Assembly (NCBI GenBank): GCA_045659265.1
Contig: JAZOWO010000092.1
Location: forward strand, 1-31,943
Direction: 5' to 3'
DNA length: 31,943 bases
Source: UMGS1649 sp045659265
Lineage (GTDB): Bacteria > Bacillota > Clostridia > TANB77 > CAG-465
Shown here: piece after piece, positions 16,881-24,978 of the stretch
Layout of the letters: the number at the start of each line of letters is the position of its first letter
Numbering within the stretch: the stretch's first letter is position 1
Made by a program: the position numbers and the translations under genes
Notes under the pieces: model-generated
Told to the model about the DNA's origin: nothing
The model's input: the letters and a program-made list of their open reading frames with translations, nothing else
The model's database searches: none

Positions 16881-18952
16881 TAGAAACTCATCGCTCCCAT
16901 ATAGTTTACAAGTTGTAGTATTGATACTAGTAATAGTGGACCTACAAAGTAACCTGCAACTAATATTATTAGCGGTGTGAATCCTATTGTTTTTCCTAAC
17001 GAAGTCTTCTTTTGTATTATTCTTTCGTTAGCATCTTTTCTCTTTTCATGTTGGAATGCTCTTTCTGTTTCCAACTCATCGAAAGCATCTCTAATTGGGA
17101 TTCTTTCAACTGCAGATATTAAAGCTTCTACTATACGTTTGAAATCTTTTTGTGGTATAGCATCTTTAAGATCTTGTAATGCTTCTATAGCACCAGCTTC
17201 ATAATTATTTAGTGCTGTAGATATTGGCTCTTTATATGCATATGAATATCTTTCTAGCCATTCAAGTACTGTTTGTACGTCAACTCTTTCGATATACATA
17301 AGCATTAGAATTATTGATTGGAACTGCATTACTTCATCTTCTTTTTCAAGAGCTCTTATCTTATTTTTTATTAATAAGATTCCATTTGGTACGAAGTAAA
17401 CTATTACTGCAACTAGAAGTGCTATTAATGTTTCCCATACTTTCCAATATGCATCTTGAACTCCTTCAACTTTTGCAAGTATTCTATCGATATCTGTTTC
17501 TGTCGCTCCATGTCCTAATTCATTTTCTATCGAAGCTCTTAATTCTTCACCTGAAACTTTGTTATTTTTTAACTTCTCTACTATTATCTTATCTTGTTCG
17601 TTAGTTTGTTCTGCAAGTGCTTTATCCGAATCCGATAAAGCTCCTAAACTTATGAACTCTTCACTTATATCATTATATATACTCTTTAAGTCTATAATGT
17701 GGATATTTACTAATAGTGCAAATGTTGCTATAAAGGCAATTATTGCAAAAGTTAATTTATTAACATAGAACCATTGAAGCGTTAAATATGAGTTCGATGT
17801 CTTTATATTTTCAGATATTTTCTGATGTTTTTTAGTATGTGGTGATGGCATAAATCCATCTACTATGAATCTTACCACTGGCCATTTATATACTTTTTCT
17901 TGCCATCTCTTTGTTGCTATTCTATCGAATTTTATTTCATTTGAATCTTCTTTAATTGTTTTTAATAAGAAGTATGCAATAAATATTGATGCAACAAGTA
18001 TTGCTTGAATTACAAAACCAATACTACTTGAGTAGAAGTTTATAAGTGATGGGAAGTTTGTTATCGCCCAATTTTCAATAAACTTTATAAAGAATATTGG
18101 AGCTATTGTAATTGCTGTTAAGCTCTTAAACATGTAATTTAATTTATCTTTCTTTAATATTTCTAGATAAATATCATTTAACATGTTATTTAAGTTTTTA
18201 AGATAAACTGATACACCGTCAATTTTTCTATCTCCTAGTTCCATCGTTAAATACGATAGTCCACAGAATAATTTTAAGTATTTATTTGGAGCTGTATCAT
18301 AGTACTTTTCCATTTGTACTTCAGGATTATCTGAAAGTATTGCTTCCTTAATCCTTTTTATTTGTGGTGTAATTTCTTGATCTTCTAGTTCATCTATAGC
18401 ATCATTAAATGCTTCTTCAATCATTCCATGTTCGTGGAACGAGTGACGTATTTCTGTAAATACTTCTGGTAATTGTCTTACTATCTTGTCTGCTACTTTA
18501 TTAACCTTTGAATTAACAAGTACATCGTTTATTACAAATACCATTAAAACAACTACGAGTGCCATATATAAATCATCTACTACGTTTAAGAAAACATATA
18601 GCGCAGCAAATATAAATAATACTGATGTTAAAACTAGCGAACCTGTTTTTCTTCTTATTTCATATTCTGTATAGTCGTTAACCATTTCAAGTTTTAATCT
18701 TGTTTTCTTCGTATAGTGATTTATTAGTGGTAATTTAGCAAATATTAGATACATTACTTGATAAAGTCTATCAAATATATCTTTTAAGCTAGATTTGTTT
18801 TTTACAACTATTTGGTCTTTTTGTTGTAGTTTAGTGTTTTTAGAATATTTCTTTTTTGTTGCTGAGTAATAGATTAAAAGAGCTAACATACCAATTGTAC
18901 TCACGCCTACTAACAAACCAACAATTAGAAATATGTTATTATTTGCTCCCAT
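16880..18952 (-). CDS. Tad/GspF-like platform protein with two T2SSF domains
   Basis: This 690-aa inner-membrane protein is the assembly platform that couples the ATPase to pilin insertion. Membrane segments are visible near residues 8-29, 105-123, 127-145, 276-292, 313-331, 401-419, 507-527 and 656-682. A first T2SSF-like cytoplasmic domain lies at ~157-275 (LPEVFTEIRHSFHEHGMIEEAF...KLFCGLSYLTMELGDR) and a second at ~541-655 (MQFQSIILMLMYIERVDV...IPIRDAFDELETER). In standard Tad loci these are two proteins, TadB and TadC, each about 300 aa; here both are in one chain. A charged loop at ~420-505 lies between the halves. GGGGG lies ~9 bases before the ATG and the ATPase stop is 6 bases upstream, so the pair is likely co-translated. 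Confidence 0.85.
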   Translation of the reverse strand: MGANNNIFLIVGLLVGVSTIGMLALLIYYSATKKKYSKNTKLQQKDQIVVKNKSSLKDIFDRLYQVMYLIFAKLPLINHYTKKTRLKLEMVNDYTEYEIRRKTGSLVLTSVLFIFAALYVFLNVVDDLYMALVVVLMVFVINDVLVNSKVNKVADKIVRQLPEVFTEIRHSFHEHGMIEEAFNDAIDELEDQEITPQIKRIKEAILSDNPEVQMEKYYDTAPNKYLKLFCGLSYLTMELGDRKIDGVSVYLKNLNNMLNDIYLEILKKDKLNYMFKSLTAITIAPIFFIKFIENWAITNFPSLINFYSSSIGFVIQAILVASIFIAYFLLKTIKEDSNEIKFDRIATKRWQEKVYKWPVVRFIVDGFMPSPHTKKHQKISENIKTSNSYLTLQWFYVNKLTFAIIAFIATFALLVNIHIIDLKSIYNDISEEFISLGALSDSDKALAEQTNEQDKIIVEKLKNNKVSGEELRASIENELGHGATETDIDRILAKVEGVQDAYWKVWETLIALLVAVIVYFVPNGILLIKNKIRALEKEDEVMQFQSIILMLMYIERVDVQTVLEWLERYSYAYKEPISTALNNYEAGAIEALQDLKDAIPQKDFKRIVEALISAVERIPIRDAFDELETERAFQHEKRKDANERIIQKKTSLGKTIGFTPLIILVAGYFVGPLLLVSILQLVNYMGAMSF

Positions 18953-18958
18953 AAACTA

Positions 18959-20851
18959 TCACCCCCAAGCTGTATCTAAGAATTTATCAAATTCTTTAAC
19001 GTCTTCATCAGACATGTTTTCTCTCATTGCTTGTACGTTTGCTTCAGATAGTTCATGAGTAAATACATATTCACCGTTTTTGAATTCTACTATATTATGA
19101 TAATCATAGTTAGAAGTTTGTGTCATATGTCTAAAGTATTCTGTTGCGTTATCCATGAAAGCTTCCCATTTATCATCCATATTCTTAGCTGTTCTATAAC
19201 CTTCATGATATTTGAATTCTTTTTCTTTTGGAACACATTCAGTTATTCTTTCAATAAATCTTGTTCCATCTACACCTCTTTTTAAGTGTATATCAAAGTT
19301 TATAACGTTAACAACTTGCACTTCTGCAACGTCTTCGTTATTGAACATTCCTATTTTTAATAATGAGTTTCTTAGTGCTGTTATTAAGTTAGGGAATGTT
19401 TTGGCGTGGTGTGTAAATAGTGTAAACTTAGAAGCAACTTGCGCCATTTGTATCATCCAAGCAGCAACTGGGTCAGTTGCAACCTCTCCTAGAATGTTAA
19501 CACCACCATCTGTTTTCTTTTGAACGTCTAGTCCCATTTGACCAGTGATTGTGTCTGTTTCTCTTAAAGATAAGATGTTGTTTCTTGGATAAATTTTTCT
19601 TAAGTGTAATTCGAATGCAGTTTCCTGTACACGAATTGTAATTGTAGGATATAAGAATTTCATTATCGCCATAAGAAGTGTTGTTTTACCACAACCTTGC
19701 TCTCCTGTAACGGCTGTAACTCTCGCTCCTCTTATTAAATATTTTAATAGTTCTATTACGTTTTCTTTATTCTTGTGTATTAACAATTGCTCTGGGTTAA
19801 CTAAAACCGGTGGAGCGAACTTTCTTACGAAGAAAGCCCAAGATTCTGAAAAGTTCGGTCTTAGAACAACTATTCTGGAACCATCCTTCATTTCGTTGAT
19901 TTTGAAACCAACTGATTCAGATAACTGACCTGGATTGTTAAACTTGTATATGTTTTGACAAACTCTTCTTAATTCTGCTTCGCTACCAAATGATAGGAAT
20001 GATAAGTACATTGATTTACCTTTATAGAATATCCATACTGAATCGTATGACATTGGAATATTGAATTTACCAGTTGCATCTAGGTAGTCTTCCATATCAC
20101 CAACTTGATCTAAGAAGCTTGGTGGTATACCAGATACGCCTCCAGAAACACCATCTATGTTTTGGTCACGTATATCATCTATAACACTGAAGCCCTTGTA
20201 ACCTTGGTATATTCTTTGTACTACTATTTGAAGTTTATCTTCAAAATCTATTGTTTGTCCCATTATTTGTTCTTCATATATGTGGCTGATTTCTTCAGGT
20301 GTTATTACATAAGAAGGAACCGCTGCATCATATTCAAATTTTGGTTCATCAAGTCTATATTCTGATATTATTTGTGACAACGCATTAGATTTATATTTTT
20401 TCTTATACATATGTAAAAGAATATCAAATTTATCTGCTGCTGTCATTTTTTCTACATTATCGAAAGGAATAGCATAATTTATATTTCTTTCGTTTACTTT
20501 GTACTGATTTCTAAGTAAGTCAAACATTAATGTTTTAACATACTTTTTATCGTTTGCTGAAGCATAACCTGCTCCTTTTAACGCTTTCTTTAATTCGTAC
20601 TTAGTATTTTTTCTTCTTTCAAACTCATCTTCTGAAAGAGCAAGATCGTATAGGTTCATTCTTGTTATTTCGTCAAACTCATGTTTTATAAAATCTGACA
20701 TTCCTTTTACGCTATACTTTTGTCTTTCACGTTCTACTTCATCTACTATACCTAGTTCACTCTTTTTGGCAGCTGCATAATATATACATACACCAACTAG
20801 AACTAAAAGCACTAACGATAAGATGATATTAAATATAACTGTTAATGACAA
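18959..20851 (-). CDS. TadA/VirB11-type secretion ATPase with an N-terminal membrane helix
   Basis: The 630-aa ATPase should power filament assembly. Its C-terminal half has Walker A G383-EQGCGKTT, an Asp/Glu-box region (RVQETAFELHL, ~407-417), a Walker-B-like GGVNILGEV (449-457) and a His box FTLFTHHAKT (476-485), in the order of the CpaF/TadA family. Two differences from the family: A-T-D replaces the usual R-G-x after GEV, and residues 5-25 form a membrane helix, while family members are normally soluble. Residues ~30-350 are a long, mostly unrecognised N-domain. The start is a TTG, supported by GAGGGGG 7-8 bases upstream and by the lack of a nearby ATG that would keep the helix. Neighbours are the TadZ-like and platform genes. 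Confidence 0.87.
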   Translation of the reverse strand: MSLTVIFNIILSLVLLVLVGVCIYYAAAKKSELGIVDEVERERQKYSVKGMSDFIKHEFDEITRMNLYDLALSEDEFERRKNTKYELKKALKGAGYASANDKKYVKTLMFDLLRNQYKVNERNINYAIPFDNVEKMTAADKFDILLHMYKKKYKSNALSQIISEYRLDEPKFEYDAAVPSYVITPEEISHIYEEQIMGQTIDFEDKLQIVVQRIYQGYKGFSVIDDIRDQNIDGVSGGVSGIPPSFLDQVGDMEDYLDATGKFNIPMSYDSVWIFYKGKSMYLSFLSFGSEAELRRVCQNIYKFNNPGQLSESVGFKINEMKDGSRIVVLRPNFSESWAFFVRKFAPPVLVNPEQLLIHKNKENVIELLKYLIRGARVTAVTGEQGCGKTTLLMAIMKFLYPTITIRVQETAFELHLRKIYPRNNILSLRETDTITGQMGLDVQKKTDGGVNILGEVATDPVAAWMIQMAQVASKFTLFTHHAKTFPNLITALRNSLLKIGMFNNEDVAEVQVVNVINFDIHLKRGVDGTRFIERITECVPKEKEFKYHEGYRTAKNMDDKWEAFMDNATEYFRHMTQTSNYDYHNIVEFKNGEYVFTHELSEANVQAMRENMSDEDVKEFDKFLDTAWG

Positions 20852-20868
20852 GTTCTTACCCCCTCACT

Positions 20869-21675
20869 TTATACTCTTACTTTACTTAGTATTTCTTTTA
20901 ATGCTTCCTTTACTTCTGAAATAAAGTAACCATTGTAATCCATTTTATCTGCGTTTAGATTGTTATATATGAAATCTATAACATTTCCATCGTTACATGC
21001 ATCTGTGAACATGTAGTTGGCTGGAATAGCATATATTGGATCTTTTATACCATACTTTCTTCTTATATTAGGTATATTGTATTTAGATTTTGGTTCATAA
21101 TTACACATTAAAAGCATTTTTGGCTTATCTTTTATATAATCATTTTCCATATAAGATTTTATAGCATCATCTAAAAACATTGCTTCTTGATTTATTGTAC
21201 ATATTACATAGTCTGCTTCAGATAAGATTTCTGTTATATAAGATTTATCTGTACCTTTTGGAAGATCAATCCAAACTAGGTCATATGTTTGAACAGCGTT
21301 TTTAATAACCATATTTAAGCTTTTTGTTAATTGAACAAATTGCTCTCTACTTGCTACATTTGTACCATACATTATATCTAATCTTTGTTTTAATACTGGT
21401 TTTGCATAGTTTCTTATTCCTTCAGGAGTTAGCTTATTACTTTCAACTAATCTTGCAAGCGCTGTTATACCCATACTTGAACTTCCAAAAACATTTGTCT
21501 TTTTAAGAGTTTCAAAATATGTAAATGCACTTTCGATTTTCTTTGCTTGCCAATGACCATGTAATAGTAAATTTGAATAATCTTCTTCAATTGCCATTAC
21601 CGATGTTAATGCAACACTAGCAAGTGTTTGTCCTATTGATTTAGGCTCTGGACTCCAAAAAACTATTTTTGGCAT
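20869..21675 (-). CDS. TadZ/CpaE-like MinD-family protein, P-loop lost
   Basis: The 268-aa product has the fold pattern of SIMIBI/MinD ATPases: a first strand and loop at the N-terminus (PKIVFWSPEPKSIGQTLA), Y-D-L-V-W-I-D-L-P-K-G near residue 135 in the position of the switch II strand, and A-D-Y-V-I-C-T-I-N-Q-E further on. The P-loop is damaged: PKSIGQT stands where KGGxGKT is expected, so the invariant Lys is Gln. Nucleotide binding is doubtful, and a scaffold or polar-localisation role like that of TadZ is inferred. Its ATG overlaps the previous stop by one base (TAATG). It lies directly upstream of the ATPase gene, the usual position for TadZ/CpaE. Confidence 0.75.
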   Translation of the reverse strand: MPKIVFWSPEPKSIGQTLASVALTSVMAIEEDYSNLLLHGHWQAKKIESAFTYFETLKKTNVFGSSSMGITALARLVESNKLTPEGIRNYAKPVLKQRLDIMYGTNVASREQFVQLTKSLNMVIKNAVQTYDLVWIDLPKGTDKSYITEILSEADYVICTINQEAMFLDDAIKSYMENDYIKDKPKMLLMCNYEPKSKYNIPNIRRKYGIKDPIYAIPANYMFTDACNDGNVIDFIYNNLNADKMDYNGYFISEVKEALKEILSKVRV

Positions 21676-22406
21676 TATGCTCTCCCCCTTGTATACATTT
21701 TTATCATTTTCTTAATATCTACCGAAGCAACATCTCCTAATATATCTGATGCTATATCTGCCATCATGCTGATAAATTGTTTAGTATGTCTATTAACGTC
21801 TATATATCCGCTTTGTTGCATTTCGATATCTGCTATTTTATCTTGCTCCATAAATGGAAGCTCGTAATCTCTTTCATTCCACTCTATAGGATAATCTTCT
21901 ATCATTCTTGTAAAATACTTATCACTTGTTCTAGAAACATATTGTTTATATATTACTCTTGTTAGAACAGGTTTCTTGCCGTCTTCAACAAATGATGTTA
22001 ATGCTTTTAATATTTCAGCATTTCTGCCAAAAGAAATATTTAAGTACTCTATAAAGAAGAATGTTCTTGTGAATTCTTCCGAACCTTGTCTAAAACCAAC
22101 ATATGAATCAGCATTATCTATGTCTAATAATATAATGTCATATGTTTCTGCATCAGATGTTTTAGTACAAATATATTCTTTTATTGCATCCATGTTATTA
22201 AAACCTAAAGCGTAGTCTACACCATCAAAGTTTGTTAAGTATTCTTTTTCAGAATTATTGAAGGCCGGTATTGTATATCTTAATCTTTCTTCTAAAGTAC
22301 CATCAATTACTAGCACTTTTTTGCCAGTAATTGATAATGTCTTTGCAAGATTTATTACTAATTCCGATTTGTTTACATATCCTACCAAACCTATTATTTT
22401 TTGCAT
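21675..22406 (-). CDS. Second MinD-family protein with degenerate P-loop
   Basis: The 243-aa product begins QKIIGLVGYVNKSELVINLA and continues with K-V-L-V-I-D-G (30-36), matching the N-terminus of MinD/ParA ATPases. The P-loop reads VGYVNKSE against KGGVGKST: Lys and Ser are kept, but the signature Lys and two Gly are gone. Y-D-I-I-L-L-D-I-D (near 109-117) fits the switch II strand. The rest is divergent. It is adjacent to and overlapping with the other MinD-like gene, so the two may act as a heterodimer. The site AGGAGGAG is 3-4 bases before the ATG. Assignment to the CpaE/TadZ group rests on fold pattern and context. Confidence 0.68.
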   Translation of the reverse strand: MQKIIGLVGYVNKSELVINLAKTLSITGKKVLVIDGTLEERLRYTIPAFNNSEKEYLTNFDGVDYALGFNNMDAIKEYICTKTSDAETYDIILLDIDNADSYVGFRQGSEEFTRTFFFIEYLNISFGRNAEILKALTSFVEDGKKPVLTRVIYKQYVSRTSDKYFTRMIEDYPIEWNERDYELPFMEQDKIADIEMQQSGYIDVNRHTKQFISMMADIASDILGDVASVDIKKMIKMYTRGRA

Positions 22407-22423
22407 TTGCTCCTCCTACTTAA

Positions 22424-23449
22424 TTATTGTTCTAATAATCCGCTTCTTAGTCCGTTTATTATTTCTATTGAAGTTCCAACTCCGTTAATTACGTTTTCAT
22501 ATGCTTCTGAATTATTGTTTTCAAATAAATCGATACTTGAATCCATATTTGCACGAGCTGTTGAATTAAGTCTTTCTTTTGCTTTTTCAACTATGTATGG
22601 ATTTTGTCTCATGAATTTCATAACTTCATCATTTGGTTGATAATTAACTTTTGTTTTGTTGTATGATTCGATATAGTATCTATATTCGATTGCATATTTA
22701 GAAACCATGTCTGATAATTGTTGAGTTGTTGGTGTTCCAAGTTTTGTAACTTCTTCTGTAATTTTTGTTCTAATATATTCTTCTGCGTTAGAAAGTTCTT
22801 CATCTGTTCCTAATTTAATTTGTGTTGTTGGATCAGCATATCTAACTGCATAGATTTTTGTTCCTTCTCTTAAGTAAGAGTCAACCATAGCACTGTTTAA
22901 TATTAATATTTCTTCTTCAGTCATTTCTAACCAAATTACAGAACCATAAATTTTTTGAACTTGTTTTTGTGCAAGTACGATATATTCAACACCACTTGGG
23001 AATGTTATACGAACGTCCACATAATCCCCTTCAACTATATCTATTGGTAATAGTATTGAACTTATTTCTTGTACTCTTGTATCTTGGCTAACAAGTTTTG
23101 TTGCAAACATTCCTGAAACTGCTGTTGTGTTTTTAGCTATATTATATTTAGCTGTTTGTCCAACTGCTTCATAAATATTTGTTATAGCATTTGTTGCCGC
23201 TGTGTTTTTGTGTATTCTTGTTGTAGTTAGCATATCCTCTGTTATTGTTTCGCCTTGTACAACATCTCTTGTTAATGTTACAACATTAAAAGTATAATCC
23301 CTTCTAAAGTTTTCGTTCGTACCATCTTTATATGAATTTACTATGTTATTCATTAACACGAATATTACAATCATGCCCACTATACCAATAGCTAGACCTA
23401 TTGCAATACCTCTAAATAATCTCTTCTTAATTTGATTCATTCCTATCAT
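22424..23449 (-). CDS. CpaB/RcpC-like SAF-domain pilus assembly protein
   Basis: The 341-aa product has a short basic N-terminus, a membrane helix (~12-34), then a SAF domain: V-V-T-L-T-R-D-V-V-Q-G-E-T-I-T-E-D-M-L, with A-V-G-Q...I-A-K-N-T at its end, as in CpaB/RcpC proteins. An RcpC-like block follows (I-V-E-G-D-Y-V-D-V-R-I-T-F, then VQKIYG). The last ~100 residues are polar and not recognised. The frame is open up to 23506, but the promoter's -35 starts there; ATG at 23449 has GGAGG 9 bases upstream and is the right start. First gene of the cluster. In diderms CpaB works with the secretin, which is absent here, so it probably acts in the wall or on the membrane face. Confidence 0.83.
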   Translation of the reverse strand: MIGMNQIKKRLFRGIAIGLAIGIVGMIVIFVLMNNIVNSYKDGTNENFRRDYTFNVVTLTRDVVQGETITEDMLTTTRIHKNTAATNAITNIYEAVGQTAKYNIAKNTTAVSGMFATKLVSQDTRVQEISSILLPIDIVEGDYVDVRITFPSGVEYIVLAQKQVQKIYGSVIWLEMTEEEILILNSAMVDSYLREGTKIYAVRYADPTTQIKLGTDEELSNAEEYIRTKITEEVTKLGTPTTQQLSDMVSKYAIEYRYYIESYNKTKVNYQPNDEVMKFMRQNPYIVEKAKERLNSTARANMDSSIDLFENNNSEAYENVINGVGTSIEIINGLRSGLLEQ

Positions 23450-23477
23450 ATGTATAAACCTCCATAATACTGACCAA

Positions 23478-23506
23478 ATAATATAACAAACAGCTATTTT
23501 AGTCAA
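23478..23506 (-). promoter_or_regulatory. Promoter of the pilus cluster
   Basis: On the minus strand: TTGACT at 23501-23506, 17-base spacer, TATTAT at 23478-23483. The start of transcription should fall near 23470, about 20 bases before the first ATG. It is the only good sigma-A-like promoter I found for the fourteen genes. Confidence 0.78.
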
Positions 23507-23544
23507 CGATTTTAGGGCATTTGAGACACATTAAACCGAAATGT

Positions 23545-23583
23545 AAAATAAATGTAATATTTGTGTAATATTACATTTATTTT
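23545..23583. terminator. Perfect 16-bp inverted repeat between dacF-like gene and pilus cluster
   Basis: Arms 23545-23560 and 23568-23583 pair perfectly over 16 bp around a 7-base loop (TTGTGTA). The outer ends are A-run and T-run, so it could terminate in both directions, ending the carboxypeptidase transcript. It contains only two G-C pairs, and it also sits about 40 bases before the cluster -35, where a regulator could bind. Confidence 0.55.
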
Positions 23584-23631
23584 TGTGAATTTTACTATAT
23601 TTGCGGCACTTTTTATTTTTTATTTTTTAAC

Positions 23632-24855
23632 CTATAAAAAGACATATTTTTCTATTGTTTTTTTAATATATTCTCCAAATTTTGAACGCTTAATTTCTTC
23701 ATCTATAATTAAATTAGTTTCTGCAATTATTTCGTTATTTTTATCTACCCATTTTATACTGCCAACCGTAGTGCCTTTAGTTATAGGTGCTGTAAGATTC
23801 TTATTTATCTCTACTACTTTTCTTAACTCTAAAGTTTCACCTTTTGTTTTTAGAATACTCTTATCTAACTCAGTTACAACACTGTATTCATAATCCAACT
23901 TCTTATTCACCTTAACTCTATCTATTATATCGTTTTTAGTGCTTAATCTTTCTACAGAATAATTTGCAAATCCGTAATTGAGTAATGTTGTTATTTCTTC
24001 GTTTCTTATTGCACTAGAAGCCCCTTTCATCACAACAGCAATAAACGTTAATCCATCCCTTGTTGCTGTTGCAGATAAATTAAACATTGCAGTAGAAGTA
24101 GAACCAGTTTTAAGTCCTGTAAGCCCATTATACGTCTTTAACAGCTTATTTGTACTAGATAATGTAAATTCACCATTTCTTATTGTATCTTGCCAAATAG
24201 TTGTGTATTTAAGTATATCCGGATGTTTATTTATTAGTTCTCTAGACATTATAGCTATATCTTTAGCAGATGTATAATGTCCCTCTTCATCTATCCCGTG
24301 AGCATTCATAAAATTTGTATTTTCCATTCCTAATTCTTTAGCTTTATTATTCATCATATTAACAAAATTTTCATGACTTCCGCCAATTAATTCAGCCATA
24401 GCAAAACTAACATCATTGGCAGATACTACAGCTATACACTTTAGCGCTTCATCAACAGTTAATGTTTCACCTTCCTTAAACCATATTTGCGAGCCACCCA
24501 TAAGGGATGCTTGTTTAGAACAAGTTACTAAGTCTGTATACTTTAACGCTCCTGTGTCTATCTTTTCCATTATTAAAAGCAATGTCATAACTTTTGTTAC
24601 AGATGCCGGAGAAAGTCTGTCATTTTCGTTGTTTGCATATATTATTTTACCTGTACTTGCTTCCATTAAAACCTGTGCTCCAGATGTAAAATTAAATACA
24701 GGTGCATTAGTTTTTACAGATGATTCTGCAGTCTTGTATTTAGTATTAAGCTCTACTATAGCAAACGACGGTAAAGCATAAACAATATTAAACATAATCG
24801 CTAGAAAATACACTAAGATACACACTTGCATTTCTTTTTTTAAGATACTTCTCAT
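23632..24855 (-). CDS. D-alanyl-D-alanine carboxypeptidase (DacF/PBP5-type, peptidase S11)
   Basis: The 407-aa product trims the terminal D-Ala from peptidoglycan pentapeptides outside the membrane. It has a signal peptide (hydrophobic ~11-27), then the three catalytic motifs of the family: S85-V-T-K88, S145-A-N147 and K249-T-G251. A PBP5-type C-terminal beta domain lies at ~305-390, and the end (FGEYIKKTIEKYVFL) is amphipathic as in membrane-attached members. Length is normal. AGGGGGA lies 4-5 bases before the ATG. It is convergent with nothing and lies upstream of the pilus cluster but is separated from it by an inverted repeat and a promoter. Sporulation DacF versus vegetative DacA cannot be told apart by eye. 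Confidence 0.92.
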   Translation of the reverse strand: MRSILKKEMQVCILVYFLAIMFNIVYALPSFAIVELNTKYKTAESSVKTNAPVFNFTSGAQVLMEASTGKIIYANNENDRLSPASVTKVMTLLLIMEKIDTGALKYTDLVTCSKQASLMGGSQIWFKEGETLTVDEALKCIAVVSANDVSFAMAELIGGSHENFVNMMNNKAKELGMENTNFMNAHGIDEEGHYTSAKDIAIMSRELINKHPDILKYTTIWQDTIRNGEFTLSSTNKLLKTYNGLTGLKTGSTSTAMFNLSATATRDGLTFIAVVMKGASSAIRNEEITTLLNYGFANYSVERLSTKNDIIDRVKVNKKLDYEYSVVTELDKSILKTKGETLELRKVVEINKNLTAPITKGTTVGSIKWVDKNNEIIAETNLIIDEEIKRSKFGEYIKKTIEKYVFL

Positions 24856-24882
24856 ATTATCCCCCTACTTGATATCTATTAA

Positions 24883-24888
24883 ATTATA
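24883..24888 (-). promoter_or_regulatory. Candidate -10 element for the carboxypeptidase gene
   Basis: TATAAT on the minus strand, 27 bases before the ATG. No recognisable -35 lies 16-18 bases further upstream, so the promoter may use another sigma factor or an activator, or the match is chance in A/T-rich DNA. Confidence 0.3.
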
Positions 24889-24939
24889 TTTAATTAAATC
24901 ATGTATTATGCATATGATTTTTTATTCCAATTTACATGA

Positions 24940-24973
24940 AAACACCCAATTAGAAATTTCTAATTGGGTGTTT
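24940..24973 (-). terminator. Terminator after glycogen phosphorylase
   Basis: A 34-base perfect palindrome (17-bp half-sites) with core CACCCAATTAGAAA, flanked by A/T runs, starting 5 bases past the stop codon. It can serve both strands. Confidence 0.8.
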
Positions 24974-24978
24974 AATTA

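Noticed and set aside
16880..20851. Archaellum or competence pilus instead of a Tad-like system
   Set aside because: ATPase and platform alone could fit, but the SAF/CpaB protein and MinD-like genes in this order point to Tad. No GspE/ComGA features or archaellum accessory genes are seen.
23450..23506. Upstream extension of the CpaB-like gene to a start at 23506
   Set aside because: It would begin within the -35 hexamer and precede the likely transcription start; ATG 23449 has a proper GGAGG.
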